Assembly (NCBI GenBank): GCA_000507305.1
Contig: DF239285.1
Location: 124,001 to 188,000, forward strand
Direction of reading: 5' to 3'
DNA from: Breviolum minutum Mf 1.05b.01
Taxonomy: Eukaryota; Sar; Dinophyceae; Suessiales; Symbiodiniaceae
Length of the DNA: 64,000 bases
Part shown: positions 11,830 to 23,535 of the stretch, piece after piece
Layout of the letters: every line of letters begins with the position of its first letter
How positions within the stretch are numbered: the stretch's first letter is position 1
Program-made: the position numbers and the translations under genes
Notes under the pieces: generated by a model
Told to the model about the DNA's origin: nothing
What the model saw: only the letters and a program-made list of their open reading frames with translations
Database searches by the model: none

Positions 11830-11935
11830 TACTGTTGATGGAAGAAATCCAGCACCACCTGACATGTATGAAACCCTTGTAAATAATGGGATAAACTACC
11901 TATCAACCGGTGAAGGATTTCTTCCATCAACAGTA
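11830..11935. repeat. Family A fold-back element, near consensus
   Basis: Ends ACTGTTGATGGAAGAAATCC and GGATTTCTTCCATCAACAGT are near-perfect inverted repeats of about 20 bp. The centre GGGATAAACTACCTATCAAC is shared with the 8972 copy. Confidence 0.9.
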
Positions 11936-12343
11936 TTACTCAAAAAAAGATGGTCTGCGTTTTTTTTGTTGTTCGATAATTTTGGACACAGACTTCAAAA
12001 GATTCAAATTGCACGTTGTGAAGTTCCATGAGTGCCTTAAGTAGCGGGGGTTCACCAGAAAAATGTCACCCCTACACGACCTGTTTCTGGTGGTGTATTC
12101 TTGTATGTACGACGTATCAAAAATGAAGAAACTGTCCGTTTTGAGGCGGTGTACTATACCCTCAATAGCTACAAAGAGCCCAAAGTGTACTATACAAAAA
12201 AATCAGATTTACAAGAAATTCAAGTGTACCATGTGAATATCTAATCAAAATTCAAATCTGTGTAAGTTTCATCCAATTCCTGGTCAAATTGGAAAATAAG
12301 TCTACTTACCTTTAGAAACATGCTTGAAACCCATCACCAAATG

Positions 12344-12489
12344 TCAACCAAATGTTCTTGGAGGGTGGATTCTTTCCATTTCTAAACAGCTCTTCGCATC
12401 ACCCAAATCACTGTGGTCGAACTCTATCCAGCAACAAGTTTCATAGCACCGCCTTCTATACCTGACAGCGCTGAAGGAAGCTGTATCAT
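12344..12489 (-). CDS. Candidate exon, unknown protein
   Basis: After an acceptor-like ACCTGTAG the frame reads DTASFSAVRYRRRCYETCC, then WIEFDHSDLGDAKSCLEME, and remains open to a TGA at 12344. A donor inside the last third (for example a GA or GT near the CLEME codons) may end it earlier. It is Cys-rich, charged and well balanced. It sits between the - strand exons at 13186 and 10847. The + strand is also open here (TSFIAPPSIPDSAEG), so confidence is moderate. Confidence 0.45.
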
Positions 12490-13084
12490 CTACAGGTTGA
12501 AGAAGAGTTACACCAGGCCCCCTAAGAATTTCAGGTACATAAAATGGAGGAATCCTGAACCCTTAGAACCGGCTATTTTAGGGGGTGGGAAAACTCCCTC
12601 ACATAAGCCGTATGCATAGGTACCGTATCTGAAATGTTTGGTGGCCAGCGGGTTCAACCAATATGGAAGGAGGTTAAGAAGATGAATTTCTTTTTCAAAG
12701 GGCTGATTTTCAGGTTCCATTTGTGGTGGGAATACACCCCCAAAACCAACATGAACTGCCCAGTATATGGTACATCTTCTATTGCTACCTTGGTTTACCT
12801 GGATTTTTTCCAAGTTTTCTGGTAAAGTCCTTCCGCCTGAAAGTCATTCCGGTGATTCCCAGTGCTGGCACAAACTTGTCCGGTGGCTCTGACTAAGCAG
12901 GGGTCTTGATAGCAGTAAATACGTGGATGCGGCCCAGATTCCCCTGATAAAAACTACACACCGCAGTGTGTTTCAACAGTGTGCCCTACTAATGGTGTCC
13001 ACCTGTCTTTTTTTGTAAACTCCCAGCAACTTTGGGGGGGTTTTGCGTGATGTTTCCGTGTCACAACGAAGCCAAGGCACTTAC

Positions 13085-13186
13085 AATCCATCGTAAGTCG
13101 CCCTCCAAGCCATACTTGACATGCACACCATCCAAGACGCCAAAGTGACATTGTTCAAAGTAGGCATCACCCAACTCTATTGGAGC
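13085..13186 (-). CDS. Internal exon of an unknown - strand gene
   Basis: This is one of the cleanest exons in the window. A pyrimidine-rich acceptor (GTTGGGCAG) precedes 34 in-phase codons, APIELGDAYFEQCHFGVLDG then VHVKYGLEGDLRWI, followed by a canonical donor GTAAGTGCC. Codon third positions favour C and G. Other frames lack this structure. The family is not recognised. It is probably part of the gene that ends at 10622. Confidence 0.7.
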
Positions 13187-13906
13187 CTGCCCAACAAAAA
13201 AAAGGCAGAAAAAAACACATAACTTGTTGCTGGTGTGTTTCTTCAATGACCTGCCCCCTTTGCCCGGGATCCCACAAAACATCTCTCGTTGGTGAAAGGA
13301 ATGAAATTGACTATTGCTGAAGAGTCTGCAATTATGGTTCGATTCGATGAGTACATGATCATATCCATATCTTGTTGAAATATGATCCGAATCAACAGAT
13401 TGAGAAAAGACGTGACTTACTACAGCAGGATTTACTATGTCTTCCCCATAGAAGAATCCAAAAACGGTTGTCTACCATCATTTTACGGCCATGTGGGCTC
13501 ATGTTTAAGACCCCCCCAAAGCGAAATATAGCAAACCCTATACAAACACCCTGAAATACTTGGAATATAGAATTGTTCACGGTCCCTTACAGGAAAACCG
13601 TCTAATGATTCAAATTTTGCACATTGTACATACCAACTCAAAACAGATTTGCGCGGATTCTCCAATCTCATATCGATGGTGTTGGCGGTTCACATTCAAC
13701 TCTCTCTCCCTCTCTCTACGCCATCGGCTGCACCTGCCACAAACCTGCGAATTCCCTCACGCGTCAAATATATTCAGGCAAACATCTGTATGTAAACATC
13801 TCCTTGATGTTTTTCTTCCAATCTTCCAACAAAATACGTAACCAAAACATCCTTCAAAACCCATATCTTCCAGATCCTGACCCCGGAGACTAAAAACCCT
13901 TCTCAC

Positions 13907-14107
13907 CTGCCATTCTTATGATCGACAATAAAACATCCACATCTTCACACCAACCAACCGAACCAACGGCACCTGTACAGGCACTACTTTTCCACCCAAG
14001 GTTTCCCGTGTCCGTGGCAAACGTCGTGCTTTTGTTAATGGCCATATCGCGGCTAAGCTCCCTCGACCATGATGTATTGCAACACCGAGGCCACAAGGAA
14101 ATTTGAC
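13907..14107 (-). CDS. Candidate exon, unknown protein (frame uncertain)
   Basis: It is bounded by an acceptor AATTCCCAG and a strong donor GTGAGAAGG. The preferred frame starts in phase 2 and reads SRELSRDMAINKSTTFATDT, TGAVGSVGWCEDVDVLL, IIRMA. A second frame (CGLGVAIHHGRGSLAAIW) is also open for most of the length. The exon is upstream of 13186 on the same strand, but its end phase (1) does not fit that exon's start phase (0), so another exon must lie between them or one border is misread. Confidence 0.45.
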
Positions 14108-14109
14108 CT

Positions 14110-15777
14110 GGGAATTGTCAATGCAGCAAGAGTAATCCTTGGTAAAACGTGGAAAAACGTGGTATAGTAAAACGTGGTAAAACATGGGTAAAACCTCTTG
14201 GAATTATTTAACACATTTGGGTTATTTTGGGGCTTTATTTGCCTGCAACCAAGGAGATTGTATAGAGCCTTTTTTCCACATACACTCATGTGCTTTCTTA
14301 CAAGCTCAACAAGAATCAACAACCGAGTTCCGGGCCACAGTATCAGGGCGGCAGCTTTTTGCACATGGAGGATCATCCCATTTAGTAAGTGGTTGATAAC
14401 CATGGTTTGTTTTCGTTTTTTTTGGGTTATCCCCCATCCAAATAGCCCAACTTTATGGCTTATCAATGGAGGTGAACCTAACTACTTACCCAATGAATCC
14501 CAATGAATACCCACGTGATATAAGGTGTGTATGGAGTGTATTCTTAAGGTTACCATCCCAAGGGGCCCCCCCGCCATTTTTCCTATGATTTACGATACCT
14601 GGGATGATCCTCCAAGTACCCGTAGTGGATCAAGTTACGACAGCATTGGAATCCAAAGCGGTAAAGCCACGCAAGCGATGTGGATATCTCTCCTGACAGG
14701 TGAAGCTACGACAAAGAATATAGAGAAAATATATGAAATTATACATATAACAATGTATATAGATTATAAACAACATGAATAGGTAATGTTGGTGCGTATA
14801 CATATACTGTAATGTATACATATTTATATGTATACGTACAACGTAAAAGTATATAACACTTATTCAAAAAATCGTTGGATATCGGATATCTTTTTGTTTG
14901 CATCCAAAAAGAAGTATACATATGTTCGACTGCAGTTGAGGTGGTGATCTACTTGAGCAAACAGAAACAACCTGCTGAGTCCCAGTCCATAAAGACATCC
15001 TGGTTGGCACTAAGAGAGATTCACAAGCAGTGGATGAAATCAAAGACCAGTAGAGACGGTAGGAGAAGAACATCATTTGAATACAACGAACTTGTCTTTT
15101 TTCACTGCTCATATTGATTTACACAACCATCCTGGAATACTTATGGAACCAAACACCACCAAACACTTGATGATTCTGGGTGAGACGTTTGGACAGATGG
15201 GATTCCCATCTGAATATCTCACCAACCAACAAAGTCTTGGATCATTTTTGTGGAACCAAAACTCGATAGTTCAAACCCACAAAATCATATTCGTTTGAAA
15301 TGAGGAGATCAAGAAACATCATCCAATATTCACTTGTGTGGGAGTATCTCCCAAACATGTTTTCTCTAAAAAACAACCAATCACTTTTTCGGCAATTTTT
15401 CTTCAAGATGACCACCAAATCGGCCTAATTAGAAGCGAAATAGCCGGAAGAATCGTCAACCTTTTGGATGTTGTTTCGGCTATCCAATCCTATGTAACCT
15501 TGATCCATGAATTTGGGTGACTTGGAAGTGGCTGGTGCTCACCAAGCAGTTTTCGATTTGCGAAAGTTCATGGAAAGCATGGAAAAAAATGATTGCACCA
15601 TGATTTGAGTATTCCATGTGTTTTATTTTTAAAAACAGGCCATCAGCTCATTTCAAATTGGTGGATTTCCCCCTTTTATAAAACAATATTGGGCCTTTTA
15701 GATGTCCACAATGTTGCATGTATCCTTTTAGTGCTACTCAGAATATGTACACGACCAACCTTTCACCAACCCCAAAG
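14110..15777. other. No gene supported
   Basis: (AT)n-rich sequence around 14.7-14.9 kb and small unsupported ORFs. The segment at 14.54-14.63 kb (CCTGGGATGATCCTCC...) recurs near 18.23 and 41.3 kb and may be another dispersed repeat. Confidence 0.35.
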
Positions 15778-15935
15778 TTCCGAGGTTCAGAATCAGCCAA
15801 GCGCAGCACATCTTTGGTGCGATAGGAATGTTCCATGGCGCAGTGGTTTGCAGGTGGCGCTTTTACTATAGAGGTTTGAAGTTGGAGGATTTCATGTCAA
15901 ATTCGGAATTTTGTGTGTTTTTGCAACCCACCCAA
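15778..15935 (+). CDS. Candidate exon with a hydrophobic segment, unknown protein
   Basis: After CCCCAAAG the frame (phase 2) reads FRISQAQHIFGAIGMFHGAV, then RWRFYYRGLKLEDFM and FCVFLQPTQ, ending at a GTGAAA donor. The segment around HIFGAIGMFHGAVV is hydrophobic enough for a membrane or buried helix and is followed by a basic-aromatic patch. Codon bias is good in the first half. It is a lone + strand exon amid - strand exons, so it may be a separate gene. The family is not recognised. Confidence 0.45.
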
Positions 15936-16924
15936 GTGAAAATTAAGAAAAAAAATTGTGAGTTCTCATTGCCCCCCAAGGTTTAAGGTTTGGGGGGTTA
16001 AAATTCAACAAAACAAAAAATCATTGAAATCATCATCTAGTCATGGGTGTTTGGGTGAGATGAGATCTGTTGACCCCAAAATTCCTCAAGATGATTCACT
16101 TTAGTAGGGAAACCCTTAGGATTTTAGGGCATAAAAACATTGCAAGACGTTCCCGTATGTTGAAAAAAAATGGTTACACATCGAGGACTGTCATGATTTT
16201 CTAGGGGTTTATCAGTTACAGGTTGTGTGGGAAGACCTTCCCCACACTGACCTACTGTTCAATGTTAACACCACCCAAAAGTGCTTCAAACAAGAAGAAA
16301 AAAAGAGGTGACCTTTCTGTAAAGGGGGAGAGAGAGCTTGCTATATTAGTCACCCTTAAAGATCACCAGAATTATATCAAAAAGCATTGATTGCCCATCT
16401 TTTTCCCATCTACCTACATGGCTTGACTGTCACTTTTTCGATGACTACTTGGAGCCAAGGCAGCTTAGTGTCATTAGCCAAGTGACAACGGTGGTTGTGT
16501 GTGCTTTGAGAAACTTTAAACTCTATATAAACTACAGTAATTACATGTAAAACTGCTAAAAGTATATACTTAGAATCTATCAAGTGCAAATTCCGGCTGA
16601 TTCAAAATGATTCGAAAGTCACTGCAATTAAGAACTTCTGAGCCCTTTCCATGTTCTAAGCTGCCGGACTATAACTATGAACCGTTCTCTTGTCTTCCGT
16701 TGATTAAGTCCGTTTTGCAGCTTGAACATCTTCAGGGGTCCATTGGTGCTCAACAGACTTGTAAAGTGTGCAAAGACATCCCTGGGTGTATGGTTGCTCA
16801 TGGAACTCGTTAGTTGGGTTCCGACCTACCCCCCCCATTTTCAAGGGGACACATCTTCATCAACTTGCAGGAGGTGAGGTCCATAGTCGGGTAAGCTACC
16901 AAGCTACTGTAAGCAGTTGGGTCA

Positions 16925-17012
16925 TCTTACCACCTGGGATGTACAAAACCCTGTAAATTATGGGATAAACTAGCTACCTATTAATTGGTGCAGGATTTCT
17001 TCCATCAACAGT
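16925..17012. repeat. Family A element, left end degraded
   Basis: It keeps CACCTGGGATGTACAAAACC, TTATGGGATAAACTAGC and the right end GGATTTCTTCCATCAACAGT. Confidence 0.7.
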
Positions 17013-17142
17013 ATCATATCAACGGTTAGGGATTTGACTAATTTCAATCTAATTTCAAACCGATTCTACATCAATAAAAAATCCCGGGAGTCTCTAGATT
17101 ATCATTGCAAAAAAAAAACACTGCAAATATATCATTCCATGC

Positions 17143-17257
17143 CGTTGATGGTTCAGAAATCTAGCTAACCAGTTGTTATGATATGGAGAGTTTATCCCAT
17201 TACAAGGTTTTCATACATTCCAGGTGGTGATCTTGAAAATTTCTGAAGCATCAACGT
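17143..17257. repeat. Family A fold-back element touching an exon border
   Basis: It runs from CCGTTGATGGTTCAGAAATC to TTTCTGAAGCATCAACG, with the conserved centre GTTTATCCCATTACAAGG. On the - strand its first bases form the putative GA donor of the exon ending at 17259. Confidence 0.8.
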
Positions 17258-17258
17258 C

Positions 17259-17398
17259 GTATGGCGAAACAAAGCCATTTGAAGCATCGTATCAGCAGTT
17301 GATTCGGTTACGATTCGTTGGAAAAAAATTGGAGCTGGCGCTGAGTTCTCTGACTGAAAGCGGGCGACTGCAAAGTCGGTGGTAATAATCAACGAGTC
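17259..17398 (-). CDS. Candidate exon, unknown protein
   Basis: The exon follows an acceptor-like AACTTGGAG. It reads DSLIITTDFAVARFQSENSA, PAPIFFQRIVTESTADTM, LQMALFRH, then a GA-type donor that coincides with the start of a family A element. The composition is protein-like, and the frame is open well beyond the exon only because the repeat happens to lack stops. The family is not recognised. Confidence 0.5.
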
Positions 17399-18501
17399 CT
17401 CCAAGTTGAAAAGATTGTTTGGGGAGGATTGTTTTTTTAGGGTTCTCATATATTCCTGGTACCTTAAACGACAACTTTTAAGTGGTTGTTTCAGTAAGAT
17501 GATTCCAAGTCTTTACATAGAAAATGGTTGTTTTACCAAACATCCATCAAAAAACTGTTGTTTGGCCTCAGAATCCGGGATTTCCCCGAACCAATCCTAT
17601 TTTGGAATGGGATTGAGACCCTCAATCCTACTCTAGGAAAGGGTCTGGTCTTAGGGTTTTAAGGAGTTCTCATATTGGTCTTCTACCACCCGAGCTCTAG
17701 TTGAATCGAAGTTTCAGTTTCACATGATGAAGGGTGTGACCCCAACGAAAACACCGACAAGAGTCATCATCCTGGCGCACTATCCAGCTTTCGGAATTTG
17801 ATAGAAAACCCCTCAATCATCTTGAAGATAGAGTATCCATAATATGAACGAAGGAATCCATATGAGGTTTACACTGTTTCATGGAAACTGCTGTATGGGT
17901 CAGGGCATCACCATCTATTTTTGGTACCCTGATTTGGGAAACTGTCACACGCGCCATGAAAAAAACATGCTACATCCCATTTCACTGGTCGTTTCACATG
18001 GATTCCCATTGTGTTACCAGAATAAACCAGGGTTGTTGTTCACATGATTCACATGTCACCTATGTCCAAAATGTCCCCCAAAGTTTCGCAATATACCCGT
18101 ACTTGGAGGACGGGCCCCCACTTCGTAACTGGTTCGTTAAGGGGGTTACTTCCGCCATTTATAGCTAGACTAGCCCTATAGGGGACTTACGATCACCATG
18201 GTTAACAACTTAGAAGGCATGGGATGATTGGGATGATCCTCCGAGTACCCCCTGGCAACTTGGCAAGAGTTTCTCCTCTTTGAAGCACTGGCAGGTTAGA
18301 TCTTCTGACGTCAACCATTGATGGATTTTTATCTGAAAAAAACCTTCGACTCCCAACCAAAATCAACCACAGACATGGTAAAAGTTCGAAACGGAAAAGC
18401 CATAGATATGCTTGATCTTAAGTTTGAACCCTGATGGAAATAGCTAAGTTTCAACTTCGAAAACGTCAGATTTCCTTAGGCCCCAAGAACTTTTGAGGGG
18501 G

Positions 18502-18687
18502 TCACACAACAGTACCCATCATCTCATCTTGGTCCTCCATTCCAGTGACTCCTGTGGGATGGAAAAACCTCATCCAACTTGACTGAAGGAAAGGATGTTC
18601 AATGGAAGAAGGGTCATTTTCTGCCGGTTTTGGAGACCCAACTCCTCTCTCAAAAATGAAGTTTGGCACGTTTGGCAGCGTGAAAGT
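18502..18687 (-). CDS. Candidate terminal exon, unknown protein
   Basis: The frame LPNVPNFIFERGVGSPKPAE, NDPSSIEHPFLQSSWMRFFH, TGMEDQDEMMGTVV ends at a TGA. It is balanced, with an acidic C-terminal tail. The start is not well defined; the frame is open upstream to about 18759. The + strand is also open over much of this region (RRVIFCRFWRPNSSLKNEV), so strand is not settled. If correct, it marks the 3' end of a - strand gene that could include the exons at 20.9-23.7 kb. Confidence 0.4.
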   Translation of the reverse strand, partial: TFTLPNVPNFIFERGVGSPKPAENDPSSIEHPFLQSSWMRFFHPTGVTGMEDQDEMMGTVV

Positions 18688-18799
18688 GGATCGCACAATG
18701 CAACACAAACGCTCAGTCCGCATATGAACTGCAAAAACTACACCTACCTCGCCGCCCAAAAGATTTCTAGATACAACTGCTTGTCAAAAATAAGTAATG

Positions 18800-20782
18800 T
18801 TTCTTTGCGTTCTGATTGCGTTCTGTAGGGGCTTGCACCATTCTCATATCGTCGATACATGACTTTGGCTTCGTACATTACCGTAATCAAATTGCAATGA
18901 CTTCAGGTTCAATCATGTCCATGCAAAATTTGCACAAAGTGTTTCAACAACATCTTTGGGGGGGCATGAAAATTCGTACATTAAAACCAACCATATGGTC
19001 AAAAACTAACAACCATTTTTAGATGCATTCTAGTTTAACCAGCACGAAACTTTCGCAAGGAGTTGCTACCTTTTAAAGGAAAGCCTTTTTGTTTCAAGCT
19101 GAAAAGGGAAGGAAACAAAAAAACACCTTTTGGTAGTTTTGGTTGAAAATTTGGACTTGGAGATTTTTAGAGTGTTTACATGCTGAGAAGACTAAAAAAA
19201 CATGAGGAAAACTATGGAAAACTGAAGAGAGGAATGTTGAGGAATACAAATCGCGACCTGGTACGTGGCTTGGATCTACCCCTCACCCTTCGTACCAGGG
19301 TTGTATTTTCAGTACATCTTTTTTCGTAAGGAATCCCAACCTCAAGCACCTTCATTTTAGTGACGAGTGGGCATCCTGGGCCGGGGGGGGTAGATCGACC
19401 CCACATAGCTACCTGACACAACAGGGAGTTGAGACTCCATGGCAGAAATTAGCTAGCAATCGAGTGGGTCATGAAGAGAACCTGGGAAAAATGTTCCTGA
19501 TTTCATCGCTGAGGGCCCCGAACAAAGGCCATCTGTCCACAGACCTCCACTTGAAGCACCAAAACAAAAAGATACACTCTGGAAAATTAACATGGAACCA
19601 CAGAAATGTTGGTTTGGTTCAGATGATTTTCCTTTTGAAATGCTCCCTTTTTAGTTGATTTCCGTTAATTTTCGTGGGGGAGCACACTCCCATTCATTTC
19701 CATGAAATCTTGATCTCATCTGATTCCAATCGGAAAAAAAAAACAGGGTGTTTCTCGTGTTTCCGCTCACTTCAGCAGTTCTCCACGGAAATAATGGAAT
19801 TGTATTTTTGTTCACCCACCTTATAAACGAGGGAACCAGGGTTTGATCCGGAAGGCATGTTATCATCCTATAACTGGATAGCTGGATTGAACAAACCACC
19901 CCTGAAAGGTGGTTAGGCCAGGGAAAGTCACAATGATTTTACTGAAAGCAAGCACTCTTGACCAAGAAACAAAAAACGTGCTTAGCACGCATCTTCTTCA
20001 GAAAGTTGTTGTTGTTTTTTGGTGCGTTTTTATCAGGGTTTTAAAAAAAGAAGGCCTAAACCTGGCAACCGCTTAGAAAAACCGAGAAACAAAAAGTTTG
20101 GGTGAAAAAAATGAAGCATCATGTCAAGGCCCGAGCCCCATCATCAAGACATGTTCCACTCCGACAAGCCGGATCATGTTTTCAGGGGTGAAAATAGAAA
20201 ATCTTTGAAACCAACACCGGATCATTAGATTACTAAGCTTTTTTGTAGGGGGTTACTGTATTTATATACCCATTATGAGGATTCCCTATTTTATGGGTGG
20301 GATGAGTTTATCCCCAATGGTCAGTGGGGGTTCTTCTTTACCTCACCTACAAGACGATACAAATATCTGGATCATCGAGGGTCACCTCCTTGAGATGCTC
20401 CCAATCCCAGGATTCAGGATGTCAGTAGGAAGTAAAGGTTCAGTTTCGGGACCACCTTAATCAAAATTATCATGATCTTGGATGTGACTGGTGAAGCAAG
20501 AATTGGATGGGAATATATACAGAATAAATATCTATATATATATATATATATGTACGCACAGTAAATATATAAGATATATATCTTTAATTTTTGTATACAG
20601 ATACACTATATATATATTGCAGCTGTGTATGTATAGAAAAAAAATATATATATACAGCAGTATTCATATGAGTATATAGAAAATATACATAATACACATT
20701 CCGTAGATATTTACATGTACATTTGTATATATATATATATATGTGTATGTATATGTACATGTATATGTATTTTTTGATAGAC
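18800..20782. other. No gene supported
   Basis: AT-rich spacer. Small ORFs at 18816-19022, 19464-19658 and 20275-20460 show no convincing bias or borders. (AT)n repeats lie at 20.53-20.76 kb. Confidence 0.35.
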
Positions 20783-20933
20783 ATTCAGAGGTCATGTTGT
20801 TGGTATCCTCATCCACCCATTCCATCCCAGCGCACCATTCCGTGACACGCAATTCTGGTTCCAAATGCACCGTCGCATGGAGTTGCAAAGCCCATGCCAG
20901 GCAAGTCAAGGAAACCAAGGCAGCAAAGAAGCC
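20783..20933 (-). CDS. Candidate exon with signal-like hydrophobic start
   Basis: After an acceptor-like AACCAAG the frame reads GFFAALVSLTCLAWALQLHA, then TVHLEPELRVTEWCAGMEW and VDEDTNNMTSEC, ending in phase 1 at a GT donor. The first 20 residues resemble a signal sequence or membrane helix, but no ATG lies inside, so the start codon would be in an upstream exon. Codon bias is strong (TTG, GTG, CTG, ACG). A sequence like this fits a secreted or membrane protein; the family is unknown. Confidence 0.5.
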
Positions 20934-20969
20934 CTTGGTTTTTGACCCACCGTGATGCCTTTGCTAAGC

Positions 20970-21070
20970 TAGGTAGTGGTTTCAACCCACCAATTTGTAA
21001 AAATATGCGCAAGTCAAATTGGATCATTTCCCCGGGTAGGGGTGAAAATAAAAAATCTTTGAAACTACCA
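20970..21070. repeat. Fold-back element, family B
   Basis: AGGTAGTGGTTTCAACCCAC at the left, GGATCATTTCCCCGGGTAGG in the core, CTTTGAAACTACCA at the right. Confidence 0.8.
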
Positions 21071-21997
21071 TCATTATTTCTTGGGGTTTTGGTAGCATGG
21101 GGAACTAAGGCCCTTAGATTCCCATGACCAAGTGTGACCCACCACATTGGCCCCTTTTTGCACATGGTCTTTTGGGTGGCCTTTTGTGGCGATGTGGTTG
21201 CTGGAACAACCAACCAGTGGCTCACATGGGGAAGGAAGGTACACAGGAAAAACAGAACACAAAGTCGGTTGACCCAAAAAAGGACTGGGTGTTTTGGAGA
21301 TGAGGAAAAAATGACAGATTTTATGATGGTGAAGTATCAAAACCTTTAAAGGTCATGATTTTACATATATTATCATAGGTGGTAGGGATTATATAACCCC
21401 CTGGAAGGTATTACATACCAGGTATATAAGCGGTATATACTGCCAATTGGGTGATTATATGCTACCAACCTTCTAATTTAGTTCATATTTATTTCATATT
21501 GAGTTCATCTTCCCAATCTTCAATTTTGCGCTCTTGTTGCGCAATGGAGAAAAGAAAACGCACAACTATGAGACATTGAGACACCAATCATCAGCTTCCA
21601 TCCTAGCCATTTCCTTTTTGTATCTGTTTGTATCACGACATCCTGAGGTCAATTGGATCTCCTTGTTGCATCTCCTTTTTTATGAACAATCTTTGTTGGA
21701 GTGTTGGGAATTTCTACGTCTGGCTCTGGATACTAGTCATTATATATACTACACCCCGAAAACTCTTAGGAACCTGAACATACCTTTGGAAACGGTATGA
21801 TCCTTTTTAAACAATCCATTTTGGGATTCCATACTTCTGAATGCTGGTTTCATCTCTAGGCGAAATGAGTTTTTCGGCTTTGCACTGACAACGAACTTTC
21901 AATTAGGGAACTTTCAGTGTGAAACCACTGGCAGCCCTGTAAAGAACCGGCTGTCTACGTGATGACCATAAAAAAGTGAAGATTCATAACTCATAGG

Positions 21998-22077
21998 ATC
22001 CATGGGACTGGTATATTTACCTACATTTACCACAAAAATAAACCATTCATGTAGGTAAATATACCAGTCCCATGGAT
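21998..22077. repeat. Perfect inverted repeat, 29-bp arms
   Basis: The arm beginning ATCCATGGGACTGGTATATT is exactly mirrored by the arm ending ATACCAGTCCCATGGAT, with a 22-base AT-rich loop. No mismatch is seen in the arms. Confidence 0.95.
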
Positions 22078-22424
22078 GGTTTGGGTAACGGAAGTTTCTT
22101 AAACAATTTGACAGAACCTTGGCATCAAAATTGGGAAACACTTAGGGTCTTGGGAGATGTCTCAAAATTGGCGCTGAAAATCAACATCTGTCTGTTTTCT
22201 ATTCAGAATGATCATGTTTAACGGATACGATTGTGGTTTTCTTCGGGGGTATTTACCGCTCATGATTCGGTGAAGCAATTCACACCTCAGTGCCTCCCCA
22301 ACATCACCAAACCCCAAATTCAAAGCAAGCCTTTGGTGGCTTTTCATGGGGAATTCCCCAAGGAGATTTTGCTGAAGATTACACCCCCCCAAAAGAAAAA
22401 AAACAACTGGGAACCTGAGTGCCT

Positions 22425-22530
22425 ACACCCGGAAGATTAACATGGAACCTGAGAATACACCCCTGGAAGAGGAAGATTATCTTCCAATGCCCATCATGTT
22501 CAAGTTCTATGTTAATCTTCCAGGGTGTAC
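22425..22530. repeat. Fold-back element, family C
   Basis: The ends ACACCCGGAAGATTAACATG and CTATGTTAATCTTCCAGGGT are inverted copies. An inner pair (CTGGAAGAGGAAGATTATCT / CTTCC) adds a second hairpin. The right end lies 17 bases from the putative donor of the next exon. Confidence 0.8.
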
Positions 22531-22546
22531 ACCCCTTTTTTTGAAC

Positions 22547-22661
22547 CGGAAAATTTCTCCAAGGCCCTTGGGGCCCATCATTTTCGAAGCGCTTCGATGC
22601 GTGGTCCAAATTTTCCAGGACCCCTGAGGCGCCCCACCACACATTGTGTCGCTGGCCGCAC
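22547..22661 (-). CDS. Internal exon of an unknown - strand gene
   Basis: The acceptor ATCCAGAGCAG is followed by 38 codons in phase 1: CGQRHNVWWGASGVLENLDH, then ASKRFENDGPQGPWRNFP, ending at a GTTCAA donor. C/G-ending codons dominate. The Trp- and Gly-rich, charged sequence is convincingly coding. The family is not recognised. A second - strand frame is also open, but with poorer composition. Confidence 0.55.
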
Positions 22662-23067
22662 CTGCTCTGGATTCAAGGCAGCCTGGGTCCCCGAGTCGCA
22701 GCAAGGGAAACCCCCCAACCCCCAGGGTTTTTGCGAGGTTCATGTTTGACTGGGATCACATCACCTCTACAAACAGGTGGAGACTATCCACTATGTGGCC
22801 AGCCCCTAAAGGTGATTTTTTGAGCCACAAAATAGGGACATATATCACAAAGCTTGAAAAATGCCCCCCAGGCAAATTGGATTATCAATTATCAATCTTC
22901 ACGTTGGAGAAGTTTCTTCACGGAACTGCTTTGCCATCCTTTGTTCACCCCTTTGTTTCTGTAACTTGCTTTTTTTCGCCTTAGAATTCCAAAGCACTGT
23001 GAATTAGCTGTGCCCCTTGATGGCTTGATGAGAATTAGTTGGTCATGGTCAACCCCACATCACCCCT

Positions 23068-23174
23068 AGTGTTGATGGAAAAAATCCTGCACCAGTGGAT
23101 AGGTAGTCTTTATCCCATTAATTTACAAGGCTTTATGCATCTCAACTGGTGCAGGATTTCTTCCATCAACAGTA
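23068..23174. repeat. Family A fold-back element
   Basis: GTGTTGATGGAAAAAATCCT at the left, GGATTTCTTCCATCAACAGT at the right, centre CTTTATCCCATTAATTTACA. Confidence 0.85.
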
Positions 23175-23535
23175 TCATCCCCTGACCTCTCATTTGCTTG
23201 GAACACTATTCCAGAGGTATCTTGTTGCTCATTGATGAGGTGGTATTTTTAGCGACCAGGAGCCACAGCCAAAATATCCAAGTGAGCCACAAGATAAAGC
23301 AATATGAAAATCCCATCCCATCAGATTTTTTCACGGATTTTGAAGGGTGGAAATCATCTTGGAGAGACTTTGAAAACCACACCTTTCTGACACCTAAATT
23401 CCCTGAATCATTGCCAGTCCAAAATCTATCAAACCCCCGTTTCAAACTGAATCTTCTCACCCAACCAAACAACCAAATAATCAAGATGACAGAATCCCAA
23501 CTCAACTCATTTCCAAACCCTCCTCTCCCAGGAAC

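Noticed and set aside
20894..21349. Open frames on both strands around 21.1-21.3 kb
   Set aside because: The + strand (a hydrophobic FLHMVFWVAFCGDVVAG) and the - strand (NHIATKGHPKDHVQKG) are equally plausible, and neither has decisive borders.
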